From a virus, in IMG/VR virus record IMGVR_UViG_3300044616_001451, positions 1 through 37,719 of that record: a stretch of DNA of 37,719 bases; one strand, 5' to 3'. Position 1 is the stretch's first letter. Each line of letters begins with the position of its first letter. The position numbers were made by a program, and so were the translations under genes. Positions 26,140 through 34,914 of this stretch are shown piece by piece. Below the pieces are notes generated by a model that saw only the letters and a program-made list of their open reading frames with translations, was not told the DNA's origin and did no database searches.

Positions 26140-26787
26140 TTAAGTCCAGTCTACTGTTGGAGCATTTCTATCACCTGTTGGTGAGGTTAATGCCTGTGCA
26201 AAAATCGTTGTACCATCCAATTTATAAATTGTCACTTCCCCTGTTGTCTCGTTAATAGCCACTTTGGCAAGCTGTGTACGGGCAATACCCCTAAGCATTT
26301 GTCCGGCAGAAACAGAACCTTCTAAGATATAATTCCACACTTCCTGAGCAATCTCTTGCGCTGTAGGGCATGGACCCGTACCTGTCCCTGAACCCGTTAA
26401 AGCCCCAAGGGTTACAGATCCTTGTCCCTTAATCTGCAAAGACCCTGTCGCCGTACCCGTCAAGGCTCCAAGGGTTACGCTGGCCGCGCCTGAAATAGTA
26501 AGCGTTCCTGCCCCCGATCCTGTCAATGCTCCAAGCGTGACACTACCTACGCCTGAAATTGATAGAGAGCCTGTTCCTGAACCCGTTAACGTGCCAAGGG
26601 TTACGCTTCCTGTTCCTGTAATAGCCAGTGTGCCCGCACCAGAACCTGTAAGAGATCCAAGCGTGACACTGCCTTGGCCAGCAAGAGATAAATTAGCCGT
26701 TCCTGACCCCGTCAAAGCCCCTAGTGTTACACTGCCCGTGCCCGTTATGCCGCCCGTTGCAATCCTAGGAAACCGAACCCGCAACAT
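26140..26787 (-). CDS. tail-associated protein with 21-residue repeats
   Basis: The 215-residue protein has a short leader, six tandem 21-residue repeats of the form GxGSVTLGALTGSGxGxLxIx (residues 16 to about 136), and a C-terminal domain (PTAQEIAQEVWNYILEGSVS, then INETTGEVTIYKLDGTTI) of a type that caps repeat regions in prophage tail proteins. The repeats would fold as a beta solenoid. As the last protein of the host-range cluster it is likely a decoration or receptor-interacting protein. It shows a Ser/Thr/Gly bias and no membrane segment. Confidence 0.75.
   Translation of the reverse strand: MLRVRFPRIATGGITGTGSVTLGALTGSGTANLSLAGQGSVTLGSLTGSGAGTLAITGTGSVTLGTLTGSGTGSLSISGVGSVTLGALTGSGAGTLTISGAASVTLGALTGTATGSLQIKGQGSVTLGALTGSGTGTGPCPTAQEIAQEVWNYILEGSVSAGQMLRGIARTQLAKVAINETTGEVTIYKLDGTTIFAQALTSPTGDRNAPTVDWT
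26380..26742 (-). repeat. 63-bp tandem repeats, six copies
   Basis: Each unit codes for 21 residues; units share most of their bases but vary at third positions and in the variable residues. Copies five and six differ most. Recombination between units would change protein length in steps of 21 residues. Confidence 0.9.
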
Positions 26788-26789
26788 AA

Positions 26790-27536
26790 TCAGTCACCGA
26801 TGACAGGTGGGTCGTTTCGGAAGGGGTGCGTGGCGGGCAGGTTAGCGACGAGGCCCCATTTCCAGGCTGCGTATCCTTCCGCTCGGGCGCGCTCTGCGTC
26901 CGACCAGACGAAATCTATCCCCACGACCTCGAAAATTTTGCCGCGCCAGCCGCGCGTAAACCCCGTAAAAAACCGATCATTGCCGATAAAGAGACTAGTT
27001 CTGTTGGCGCTCTGCGCGAAGTTTGATGTGAGTACGAAAGGCTGCCTGATTGTCGGCAAAGCCGTTTGGGTCGCCGAGGTGGCACCGTTATGAAAAAATG
27101 AGCCAGCGATCCAAAGAGTGCCGTTATTACTCGTGATAATAAGTTCGGTGAGTGCGGCACCGTTGTGTGAAACCAAACCAGCATACTCATTGAACGGGTT
27201 CGGCCCTTCGTAATGCGCGACGATCAGGTAGCGCGTCGGATTGAAGTTGGAAACCGCGAGGTTGCGCAGCCCTAAATTATTTGTCGCTGCCCCCCAGTCG
27301 ATGGCCGTCAAGCCGTTTTGAATATTCTGTTGCAGCGTAGGGGCATTTACTGTGGCTGGCACGGTCACGTGTCGCTGGAACCCGCTTTTGTCGCGCCATT
27401 CAGTGACGCCGTTACCAATGGTTGTGACAGTGGACAAATCAGCCGCATCAAACCAGACCGCCGTCCGCCACTGCGCGGGCGTCCACAGCCTTCTTTGCAC
27501 CACGGCCTCATCATAAGGATTTAGGCCGCGGGGCAT
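26790..27536 (-). CDS. LamG/concanavalin-like lectin domain protein
   Basis: This 248-residue protein starts with a short linker and LWTPAQWRTAVWFDAADLST, then WRDKSGFQRH, the signature of LamG/ConA-like jelly-roll domains in phage and bacterial surface proteins. The end (RAEGYAAWKWGLVANLPATH, PFRNDPPVIGD) is typical for the same family. It probably binds carbohydrate on the host surface. The DNA is clearly richer in G+C than the neighbours and uses codons such as GCG and CGC, a sign of recent acquisition. It lies between small tail-cluster genes of ordinary composition. Confidence 0.8.
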   Translation of the reverse strand: MPRGLNPYDEAVVQRRLWTPAQWRTAVWFDAADLSTVTTIGNGVTEWRDKSGFQRHVTVPATVNAPTLQQNIQNGLTAIDWGAATNNLGLRNLAVSNFNPTRYLIVAHYEGPNPFNEYAGLVSHNGAALTELIITSNNGTLWIAGSFFHNGATSATQTALPTIRQPFVLTSNFAQSANRTSLFIGNDRFFTGFTRGWRGKIFEVVGIDFVWSDAERARAEGYAAWKWGLVANLPATHPFRNDPPVIGD

Positions 27537-27947
27537 TTAAACAATGTCCTCGTTCCAAGTGCGCGTGTAAACCGCATTGCCACTGGCTGCACTTGTCACA
27601 CCTAAATTGTTTGTCCAATAAAGACCAAATGTTCCTCCATGAGGAATCCTCATTACCGTTGCCAACTCAACAACCCGTGCGCCCGTACCATTTGTAGCAG
27701 CCACATATTGCTCTAAAGTGTTTTCTGAATACGTTGATGATCGTTTTTGCCGCAACTGTAATGTAACGCTAGCGCCTGTGGTAGGAGTTATACTACCTAG
27801 GGTTACCCATACGTTAAGATACAAATCTTTGTCGGTTGTATTCGCTATATCCGCAATAAACGTTGTTGTACCATTGGCTTTACTATCAAGGGCGGTTCCA
27901 GCAATACTTGATTCCGTGCCAAGAGCGGTCCATTTTGCTACAGACAT
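27537..27947 (-). CDS. beta-rich virion-associated protein
   Basis: A 136-residue protein with AKWTALGTESSIAGTALDSK, alternating beta strands (LYLNVWVTLGSITPTTGASV) and an end TSAASGNAVYTRTWNEDIV. It stops exactly where the lectin gene starts. Similar small beta proteins accompany fibre genes in alphaproteobacterial prophages. No enzyme motif. Probably a tail or fibre accessory. Confidence 0.6.
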   Translation of the reverse strand: MSVAKWTALGTESSIAGTALDSKANGTTTFIADIANTTDKDLYLNVWVTLGSITPTTGASVTLQLRQKRSSTYSENTLEQYVAATNGTGARVVELATVMRIPHGGTFGLYWTNNLGVTSAASGNAVYTRTWNEDIV

Positions 27948-27948
27948 A

Positions 27949-28425
27949 CTATGATGCTCCTCTCGCTAACCCTACGTCACGAGATGTGACAGGTGGTAAA
28001 TTATTGGCTTCTGCCCATGATACTGTTTTATCCGGCAAAGAAAGAACGGCGTTGCGAATGTCCGTTGAAATCAGCCCTGCGTTCAGCAGAACTTGCGAAA
28101 GCGCCTCAAGCTGGGCAAATGTCTCAGGGTTACTAGTGAATATAATTTCGCGGGTCTCAACTGACACTGATTCTATGGCGAGACTGCACACCTCAGCTAA
28201 AGCCCGCACGTTCGGATCTGCGCTATCCAAATACGTCTGGTGAACCAGCCGCTTAATCGCTGGAATGGCACTAAAAAACGCTAGACGCAAATCTTGTGGC
28301 TTAATATCCTGTTTAACTTTTGGCAAACTGGCATCCGGTGCATTGAGGATATTAGCAACCTGCCACTCAGGCAGACCGTTAAATTGAGATTCCGCGACCT
28401 TGTCGATAAGGACCTGGGATACCAT
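27949..28425 (-). CDS. helical hypothetical protein of the tail cluster
   Basis: A 158-residue helical protein: QFNGLPEWQVANILNAPDAS, LRLAFFSAIPAIKRLVHQTY and a C-terminal segment WAEANNLPPVTSRDVGLARG. The last block (ending in V-T-x-x-D-V-x-x-A-R) resembles a small family in tail clusters of prophages. Its role is unknown. Confidence 0.6.
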   Translation of the reverse strand: MVSQVLIDKVAESQFNGLPEWQVANILNAPDASLPKVKQDIKPQDLRLAFFSAIPAIKRLVHQTYLDSADPNVRALAEVCSLAIESVSVETREIIFTSNPETFAQLEALSQVLLNAGLISTDIRNAVLSLPDKTVSWAEANNLPPVTSRDVGLARGAS

Positions 28426-28436
28426 AAAAATACTTT

Positions 28437-28844
28437 CTAAGCGTTACCGGCTGTCAAAGAAAACGATGTGATCGTAAATTGCTGGCCCGTGGCGAAAGAG
28501 ACGTTATCCACGGTTATATCACCGCCACCGCCCGTAGCCGTTATGCTGCCTTGAAGGTGACACGTTGTTTCAGCATTATCGTAAATACGAAAATGTGCTG
28601 CTGTTCCTGTGGCATCTGCTGCCGTATCTTGCCATGTACCTAAAAGGGATTTAACGCCACCAGAAGCCGCAGACATCCAGTCGCTAGGCAAAGTAAGTGT
28701 TGCCAAAACAGTACCAGAATTTGCCGCCGCACAGTTTGCTGGCTGCGCTCCTGTAAAAACTTTTAATTTGGCAGCCGTCCCCACTGTTGTTTCAAATGAA
28801 TCGAGACTGTTATTACGAGCAGTAACGCCTAGTTGAATTGCCAT
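28437..28844 (-). CDS. beta-rich tail-cluster protein
   Basis: This 135-residue protein (MAIQLGVTARNNSLDSFETT, LPSDWMSAASGGVKSLLGTW, and an end TGQQFTITSFSLTAGNA) belongs to a type often found next to tail genes in prophages. It is Gly/Thr/Ala-rich and beta in character. It is likely a minor virion protein. No motif indicates an enzyme. Confidence 0.65.
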   Translation of the reverse strand: MAIQLGVTARNNSLDSFETTVGTAAKLKVFTGAQPANCAAANSGTVLATLTLPSDWMSAASGGVKSLLGTWQDTAADATGTAAHFRIYDNAETTCHLQGSITATGGGGDITVDNVSFATGQQFTITSFSLTAGNA

Positions 28845-28863
28845 AAAAACCTCGTATTTTTAA

Positions 28864-29247
28864 TTATTGTTTCCGAAAAGCCCGTCTCACTCTTGGTATA
28901 ACACCAAAAACCAAAAACACAAGAAAAGAACCTATGGTTAGATTCAAAAAATCCATGTTTTTGATAAAAAATACAATAGAAAAGATGCCCCCCACACCCT
29001 GAAATATCCAGTCAATCAAAGAATCCTTGAAAGAAGAATTTCTAAGCATATCAATGCTTTCTTTTGCCCCAGCAAAAACCAAAGCAGGAAGAATCGCAAA
29101 ATGAATTGGCAAAAGCTGAACAGCAATAGCCGTGATAATCACACCAATAGTAAAGTGCCCCATTTGGTTTGTCACCCACCCATACCAGTCACGTTTCTGA
29201 TCGTCTGGCGTTTTTAGGCCCTCTAAAATGATGGATATGAATCTCAT
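28864..29247 (-). CDS. membrane protein of the tail cluster (127 aa)
   Basis: The product has three hydrophobic segments (FTIGVIITAIAVQLLPIHFA, SLIDWIFQGVGGIFSIVFFI, TIGSFLVFLVFGVIPRVRRA) with a basic C-terminus. Amphipathic polar loops with WYGWVTNQMGH precede them. A membrane protein in a virion operon is unusual. It could be a superinfection-exclusion protein or a third holin-type protein expressed late. Confidence 0.7.
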   Translation of the reverse strand: MRFISIILEGLKTPDDQKRDWYGWVTNQMGHFTIGVIITAIAVQLLPIHFAILPALVFAGAKESIDMLRNSSFKDSLIDWIFQGVGGIFSIVFFIKNMDFLNLTIGSFLVFLVFGVIPRVRRAFRKQ

Positions 29248-29555
29248 ATCGCCGCCGCCTGTATAAACATACCGTCAATCTGTTCGCTTGTGAGTGATAA
29301 TAGGGCGGCAAAAGCTGAGACAAGCGAATCGTTTCTTTCCACATAGGTTAAATTCGCCCATCGTATTTTAATTGCTGCATTCTCTGCCGCCGTGCCACTA
29401 AGCAAAGCACTAAAGGCCGTTGGGAATATCGTCCTATCCGTGGCCTCTGCTTCCGTTATAAATCCCATGGCCTGTAAAACAATCAGCATTTGCGTGGCCG
29501 TTATGGTAGGAATAGGAGGCGTGTAAAGGCTATTATTAATTGTGATAATTGTCAT
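29244..29555 (-). CDS. hypothetical helical protein (103 aa)
   Basis: A soluble protein: MTIITINNSLYTPPIPTITA, then TQMLIVLQAMGFITEAEATD and ENAAIKIRWANLTYVERNDS. It has a helical body without a known motif. It overlaps both neighbours by 4 bp in ATGA-type junctions, so it is part of the coupled tail cluster. Such proteins occur beside fibre genes of many prophages. Confidence 0.6.
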   Translation of the reverse strand: MTIITINNSLYTPPIPTITATQMLIVLQAMGFITEAEATDRTIFPTAFSALLSGTAAENAAIKIRWANLTYVERNDSLVSAFAALLSLTSEQIDGMFIQAAAI

Positions 29556-29806
29556 AAACCACCATTGTTAGGAAAATTATTACCTTCAGCACCGATGCCA
29601 TCTGTTAAAAGATTGACATCGACATCCCAATAATTTCTTGTGCTGCGATCAGGCAAATCTTGATCATTAATAATTTTAAAGGCTCTCCCTTCAGGAACAT
29701 CCTTTAGCGCAATGGCTTGTATTCCATAAGTAGACAAAGCCTCTTGTGTTGGATAAATCACCGCAATACCACCTTCGTCTTTTTTATAAATAATGCATTG
29801 GCTCAT
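29552..29806 (-). CDS. small protein downstream of the fibre gene
   Basis: An 84-residue protein with MSQCIIYKKDEGGIAVIYPT and QDLPDRSTRNYWDVDVNLLT near the end. Small proteins of this pattern follow fibre genes in many phages and may be fibre-assembly chaperones, but no function is established to my knowledge. It lies nine bases after the fibre stop. Confidence 0.6.
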   Translation of the reverse strand: MSQCIIYKKDEGGIAVIYPTQEALSTYGIQAIALKDVPEGRAFKIINDQDLPDRSTRNYWDVDVNLLTDGIGAEGNNFPNNGGL

Positions 29807-29815
29807 GGTAAAATC

Positions 29816-30889
29816 CTATCTAATAATAGCCGCCGATACAATCAAAGGGTCTCTTCCAGCGCCCGTTGTTGCAACAGCATTAAAAACCCTAAAATTTCCC
29901 GCACCTGGACCAAATCCGTCTTTAATACAAATTAAATCTACAGTGGACCCGTTAGATTGACTGGCTAATAAAACACTATAATTACCATCTGGCATTGAAT
30001 TTGTTAAATTAATGGTATAATCCCCAACGCCGTTATCCGTTATACTGCTGACATTCCCAGAAGCGCGAATCGCAACAGTCCCCGTACCATTAAAGTTTAC
30101 CCAAGCACGGCAACCGTAAATTGTGCCAACAGAGCCAAAGCCAGAATTTATCCCAAAATTCCCACTAGAATCAATTCTAGCTGCCTCCGCATTGTTTGAA
30201 ACAAGCGTTAATGATGTTGCGGCTCCTCCTCCGTTAGCTGAGCCAAACCTAGCCGCGCCAGACACAAAGTCTATGAAAGCACGGTTTCCACCACCGGAAA
30301 AATTCCCATCGGGACCCGTTACAGAAAGACTGTTACCCGCAACAGTAAGCCTGCTTTCATTAACGGGAGAGGTTGTCCCTATACCCACTCTTCCTGAAGA
30401 ATCCCAATAAGGACCATTTGTAGATAATTTTGATGGCGTCACAGAACCATCGGAAATTTTTGCCGTAGTAACGGAATTATTAGATAATCTTTGTGCCTCA
30501 TAATCCGTAAACGCCAAATCCACCCGCGATAAATTGCTTGTCAATGCCCCACTATCCAAAACAACCGTGACCGTTGTGTTAGGGGAAGAATAAGCACTTG
30601 CTGTGATATTCCCGTAAAACGTACCCATAATCGGGCCATAAACACGAATACGCCGCCCCACTGTGTAATAAGCAGTCACATCCGTAGGAATGGCAAACGA
30701 TGTGGCACTAACGTAGGTAGGAACGTGGCCTAAATCACACCATCCACCGCCCTCGTAAAACGAACGTGTGTCTGCCATCAGTTGACGCATGGTATTGTTC
30801 ACCAAACCCGCCGCCATGCCCTCTGGTGCCCCGTTAGGAGGCGTTAGAGTGTTGTTGGCCGCTGTTGTGCTGTAATCCTTAATCGGCAT
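29816..30889 (-). CDS. tail fibre protein
   Basis: The 357-residue protein starts MPIKDYSTTAANNTLTPPNG and then APEGMAAGLVNNTMRQLMAD, an N-terminal pattern of podovirus fibres or tailspikes. The middle is Asn/Ser/Thr-rich with beta-helix character (SKLSTNGPYWDSSGRVGIGT). The C-terminus (FNGTGTVAIRASGNVSSITD, GVGDYTINLTNSMPDGNYSV) looks like a receptor-binding head of the kind seen in fibres with intramolecular folding domains, though no chaperone cleavage motif is clear. It probably binds the primary receptor. Confidence 0.8.
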   Translation of the reverse strand: MPIKDYSTTAANNTLTPPNGAPEGMAAGLVNNTMRQLMADTRSFYEGGGWCDLGHVPTYVSATSFAIPTDVTAYYTVGRRIRVYGPIMGTFYGNITASAYSSPNTTVTVVLDSGALTSNLSRVDLAFTDYEAQRLSNNSVTTAKISDGSVTPSKLSTNGPYWDSSGRVGIGTTSPVNESRLTVAGNSLSVTGPDGNFSGGGNRAFIDFVSGAARFGSANGGGAATSLTLVSNNAEAARIDSSGNFGINSGFGSVGTIYGCRAWVNFNGTGTVAIRASGNVSSITDNGVGDYTINLTNSMPDGNYSVLLASQSNGSTVDLICIKDGFGPGAGNFRVFNAVATTGAGRDPLIVSAAIIR

Positions 30890-30898
30890 TTGCTTTTC

Positions 30899-33679
30899 CT
30901 ATTTTGTCTGTTCCCTAGCCATCATTTGGCCTGATTGTAAACTGATAAATTTATCAATCAACTTTTGTTCTGCCGTGGAATTTTTCTTCACCCTACCAAG
31001 GGCCACCAACGTATCGCGCACGGCCTTACTTTGATACGCACGACCCGCCAAACCAACACCCGCCGCAACACCTGCCGCAGCCTTAGCACTTCCCGTACCA
31101 ACAAAAACACCTAAAAGAGGAACACCACTTAATGTTACTGTTTGAAGCCAAGGCGTTGATTTTGAAAACCTTTCAGCGTCTTTTGTTGCCATTAAAGCAG
31201 TTTTAAGCCCCTCAAAAGCATCTTGTTCTTGTTTAGAGAAAAATGTTTTAAACTGGTTGCTTCTTTGAGAAGCAATCTTGAGAAACTTATCAGGGTCAAT
31301 CGTATCCCCGCCATCAATCTTAGAACGGGCAAACAAATCCTCTACAATAACCTTTTTTGCATTATTCTTTCCTTTTTCGTTTAAATACCGCCCTATATTT
31401 GCAACCTCACTGGGTTTTTGACTTAAAATCATGCTTTTTGCAGCCTCGGGAACAACAGCACCCTTGTTGATAACCCTAGATAAAGCCGTTCTCTTCGTTT
31501 CATCCCCCAAAACCTGTAACCCCTGGTTACCAGATTTCCATTTTCTGTAATCCGATGGGTTTTTTGCTTTTAAAAAATTCCCTATATCTTCATTCAAAGG
31601 CGCGTAAATTTTATTAGCTATATCCTTTGCAGATGGATCATTTGCATATTTATCACTCAACAATTTTCTTTTGCTCTCCAAATAACCAAGGCCGTCGTTT
31701 TTATTAAAAACCTTCTTCTCTTTATTAAGAATGCCGACAATCCGCTTGGCCTCTTTGTCATTTCCGCGAGTTGCAAGGCGATTCCATTCTCCTAAAAGTT
31801 CATCTATTTTTGCCGTTACAGAGGGAACAGGCACGGATTTTTCTTTCGATTTTAATACGTCCATTTGATTTAAAGACGCATCCAACTGCTCTCTTTTTTT
31901 CAAAAGATTATTATTTAAAGTGATTGAATCCACCGTAGGATCAAAAGATCTCTGGGAGTTGATTCCCTCTAACTCCTTTTTGGCCTTGGCAATCCCTTTA
32001 TCAATGTTTTTTTGAAAAATTATTGGATCATTAATCCCATAATCCGTTGCAATAATAGACTTCGCGCGCTCAACTTGTGGAAATTGCTGCAAATAATCCT
32101 CAAAAGCAAGGCCCTTGCTTGCATCTTTAGGATGGTAAATATGACCTATTCCCGTATCCCGAGCCGCTTCATCCGCAGAAATTAAATCCAGCAAATCCTC
32201 CTTAGAGACATCTCTACTTATCCAGCCTTCATCCTCCAAAGACTCCCGGATATAATCTAAAGATTTTTGTTCCGCATTCCTAGAACCGCGCAACCTAACG
32301 TCCATTGCTTTAATGTCACTGATGTTTCTATCTACATTCTTGACGCCACCAAGCTGGTTTATTCTCTGTTTTAATGTTTTTGGTTGAGCAACAGGGGATA
32401 GCTTCTGTGTAGCCCCTTCCAGTAACGATTTAAATTCTTCTGGGTTATCAATGTTCACGCCCTGCAAAGATGCCTGATAAGTAGGGTCTAGCTCTTCTTG
32501 CAATAGATCAGCATACCCCCTGCTTTGTCCACCTTTCAACTGATCCTCTAATTTTGCAATGTCTTTACGGTAGCTTGATATATTGTTAAATAACTGTTTC
32601 TGCTGTTCAAAAACAATGGGATCGGTATTGTATTCTGGCTTTTCCAAAACGCCCGACTTTAATTGTTTAAATTGCTCTAATTTTGCTTGGCTTTTTGACT
32701 TTACCTCTTCATTGATTTCTTTAAGCCAAACAGGATCGGATTGCGCCTCTGGTACATATTGCTTAACAAAATCCTCTGCCGACTTTTGCCGAGCGGCTTG
32801 TGTTTTAACGAGATTCCCCCCTGTACCCGCAATAGGAATCCTGTCTGTAACCTGCTGGAGTTTCTTTCCCGCCCAAGATTGAGGCGGATAAACATCCGTA
32901 GTTCTAACGGGAATGTTTGCTTGCTTTCCAGCCTGTATGACTTTTTCCGCCTCTGTAAGGGGGCCTTTTGCTGTACCAAGAATTGCACGGCCTCCGGTTA
33001 AAGCAACATCACCAACCCCAGAAAATAACCCACCCAACCCAAATTGCGTTGCTTTTTGTGTCCAATAATCTCCTTCACCCGTTGCAGGCGTAAATGCCGC
33101 CGCCTGAACGCCACCCTCTAAGGCCCCACGAGCCAAACCAACAGCCTTTAACGGCATAAATGGTATCTGTGGCGCAATCTGACCAACCATCCTTGGAACA
33201 TTGGCATTAACCAACCCAGTTTGGGGACGTTGAGCCTCTTCCGCTTGGATGCCCTGTTCCCTCTGTCTCAAATACTGGTTTATATCCTCAACAGGCTTTT
33301 CCGTTTGGGGCAAACCCAAAACGGATTGAGCACCGCGTAAAACATCATTTCCAGCAATGTTCGCTACAGCCTGACCGCCAGAATAAAGGAAATCTAAACC
33401 ACCCGTACCAATGTCACTTAAACCTTGCCCTATATCCTCATATGTTCTTTGTGCCGCACGAACAACCGCAGGATATTTGGGTTCCTTCATTAAACCCACA
33501 TTTTTTGCCACATTGTCGGCTAAACCCCCAATGGCTGGTTGTGACCCTTGTTGTGGCGTTGGCAATGACGGTTTATAATTATTGCGAAAATACTCCTCCG
33601 CTTGCTGTTGAGTTGCCCCATCAGGACCATTGATTTCAAAAAGCTGACCATCCGGGGCCTTTATCTGAAACTTGGGCAT
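30899..33679 (-). CDS. large internal virion/ejection protein (926 aa)
   Basis: I chose the Met at 33679 (MPKFQIKAPDGQLFEINGPD then GATQQQAEEYFRNNY), which overlaps the upstream TAA in a TAATG; the longer frame adds 11 residues inside the previous gene. The opening domain is typical of phage DNA-transfer proteins. The rest is helix-rich with long charged segments, and near the C-terminus an Ala/Gly-rich hydrophobic segment (GTGSAKAAAGVAAGVGLAGR) that could cross a membrane. It is likely ejected to make part of the DNA conduit, as P22 gp16 or T7 gp16. No transglycosylase motif was seen. Confidence 0.75.
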   Translation of the reverse strand: MPKFQIKAPDGQLFEINGPDGATQQQAEEYFRNNYKPSLPTPQQGSQPAIGGLADNVAKNVGLMKEPKYPAVVRAAQRTYEDIGQGLSDIGTGGLDFLYSGGQAVANIAGNDVLRGAQSVLGLPQTEKPVEDINQYLRQREQGIQAEEAQRPQTGLVNANVPRMVGQIAPQIPFMPLKAVGLARGALEGGVQAAAFTPATGEGDYWTQKATQFGLGGLFSGVGDVALTGGRAILGTAKGPLTEAEKVIQAGKQANIPVRTTDVYPPQSWAGKKLQQVTDRIPIAGTGGNLVKTQAARQKSAEDFVKQYVPEAQSDPVWLKEINEEVKSKSQAKLEQFKQLKSGVLEKPEYNTDPIVFEQQKQLFNNISSYRKDIAKLEDQLKGGQSRGYADLLQEELDPTYQASLQGVNIDNPEEFKSLLEGATQKLSPVAQPKTLKQRINQLGGVKNVDRNISDIKAMDVRLRGSRNAEQKSLDYIRESLEDEGWISRDVSKEDLLDLISADEAARDTGIGHIYHPKDASKGLAFEDYLQQFPQVERAKSIIATDYGINDPIIFQKNIDKGIAKAKKELEGINSQRSFDPTVDSITLNNNLLKKREQLDASLNQMDVLKSKEKSVPVPSVTAKIDELLGEWNRLATRGNDKEAKRIVGILNKEKKVFNKNDGLGYLESKRKLLSDKYANDPSAKDIANKIYAPLNEDIGNFLKAKNPSDYRKWKSGNQGLQVLGDETKRTALSRVINKGAVVPEAAKSMILSQKPSEVANIGRYLNEKGKNNAKKVIVEDLFARSKIDGGDTIDPDKFLKIASQRSNQFKTFFSKQEQDAFEGLKTALMATKDAERFSKSTPWLQTVTLSGVPLLGVFVGTGSAKAAAGVAAGVGLAGRAYQSKAVRDTLVALGRVKKNSTAEQKLIDKFISLQSGQMMAREQTK

Positions 33680-34914
33680 TATTTCCCACCTTTCACAGGA
33701 GCCATGGTCCACTCCCCTTTAGGCTGCTCTTCGGGAAACAATTCTAAATAACGCTGTTTTGAATACTTACCCGCCGCATCAAAAAGTTCCTTCTCACCCG
33801 CAGAATCCCATTTTCCCGTTTTATTGACATACTCGTTGGCAAAATTTCTTCTAAAATCGGCAATATCCGTCAAAGCCTGAGACGCAAGTTGAGTCCTTGC
33901 CAAGGCTTCTTGTCTCATTGATCTATCAGGAATCGTCATGGCCTTCATTTTTTGTTCATAATCAGAAACAGCACCTTGACCTTTAAAAGGATTATACTCC
34001 ACGTTCAGTTGTGCAGATTCCTTATCTGCTAACTGCGCAGAATCCGTTAAGGCTGGCAATGCACCACCCGCTATCCCTGTTTGCCATCCTGGTGCTTCAT
34101 TATAATAAGCTAAAATGTTTTCAACCTTTTGTTGCCTTGATTTGGCAATATCAGGTGCAGATGTTATCGCCGTAAACCTATCGCCATACTCACCAGAAAT
34201 TCTTTTATCCTGCGGATTTTGACGCTTTAAATTCAAGAAGGTTTCTTGTTGCTCGGGATTTTGGCTTTGATAAAACAGATACTCTTTAACGGCTGCTGGC
34301 ATATCACCCATACCACCACTTTGACGGGCTTTATATTCTTCCAAAGCCCTCTGATTGCCGTATTGCATATTCTGCAACTGGACTTTTTGAGCAAAATCGC
34401 GTTCCGCCTCTTGTTGGTTAAACGCATTCGTCGCAGCTAACTTGACCGTTCCAAGAGGATCAAGAACCGCAAGACCTTGATACTCTTTCGGCAAATTTTG
34501 TGCCTGTTGCGCCGCCGCATCATACTGCATGGCCTCTCTTTGCGCCGACAAACGACTCAGATTGTCCTGAAGCTGCGCCCTTGCAAGCTGTGCATCCTGA
34601 ATCTGCTTTTGCTGCTGATCCAGCATGGCTTGTCTTTGTTGCTGGGCATACCGCTGTTGTTCGTCCAAAAAAGCCAAGCCTCCCTGACCCAGTGCCTCAC
34701 CCGTACTCAAACCCTGCCCACTGTTCGCAAGCATGGTCACACCCATGCGCGTTAAAGCGTTTCCAAAAGCAGGATTGTTAAAAATGGATTTGCTTTGCTG
34801 AGATTGACCCATAACTTGCTGCTGTTGGGGCTGCTGCTGCAAAGCCTGCGCTAACATATCCTGATAAGAAGGAATCATCGCCATTTTAAAAACCCCTCCT
34901 TCCAAACCACCCAC
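33679..34914 (-). CDS. Gln-rich ejection/internal virion protein (411 aa)
   Basis: The product is Gln-rich (QALQQQPQQQQVMGQSQQSK) and helical (YAQQQRQAMLDQQQKQIQDA, then QLARAQLQDNLSRLSAQREA). The C-terminal third is charged and likely folded (FRRNFANEYVNKTGKWDSAG). It sits between two other ejection-type genes, overlapping both. Such Gln/Ala-rich coiled proteins are common as the middle of the three podovirus ejection proteins. No enzyme motif. Confidence 0.7.
   Translation of the reverse strand: MGGLEGGVFKMAMIPSYQDMLAQALQQQPQQQQVMGQSQQSKSIFNNPAFGNALTRMGVTMLANSGQGLSTGEALGQGGLAFLDEQQRYAQQQRQAMLDQQQKQIQDAQLARAQLQDNLSRLSAQREAMQYDAAAQQAQNLPKEYQGLAVLDPLGTVKLAATNAFNQQEAERDFAQKVQLQNMQYGNQRALEEYKARQSGGMGDMPAAVKEYLFYQSQNPEQQETFLNLKRQNPQDKRISGEYGDRFTAITSAPDIAKSRQQKVENILAYYNEAPGWQTGIAGGALPALTDSAQLADKESAQLNVEYNPFKGQGAVSDYEQKMKAMTIPDRSMRQEALARTQLASQALTDIADFRRNFANEYVNKTGKWDSAGEKELFDAAGKYSKQRYLELFPEEQPKGEWTMAPVKGGK

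Noticed and set aside
26380-26742. CRISPR-like array
   Set aside because: The repeats are contiguous coding units of 63 bp without unique spacers.
30899-33712. 937-residue form of the large ejection protein
   Set aside because: The TAATG overlap at 33679 and the typical MPKF opening favour the 926-residue form.
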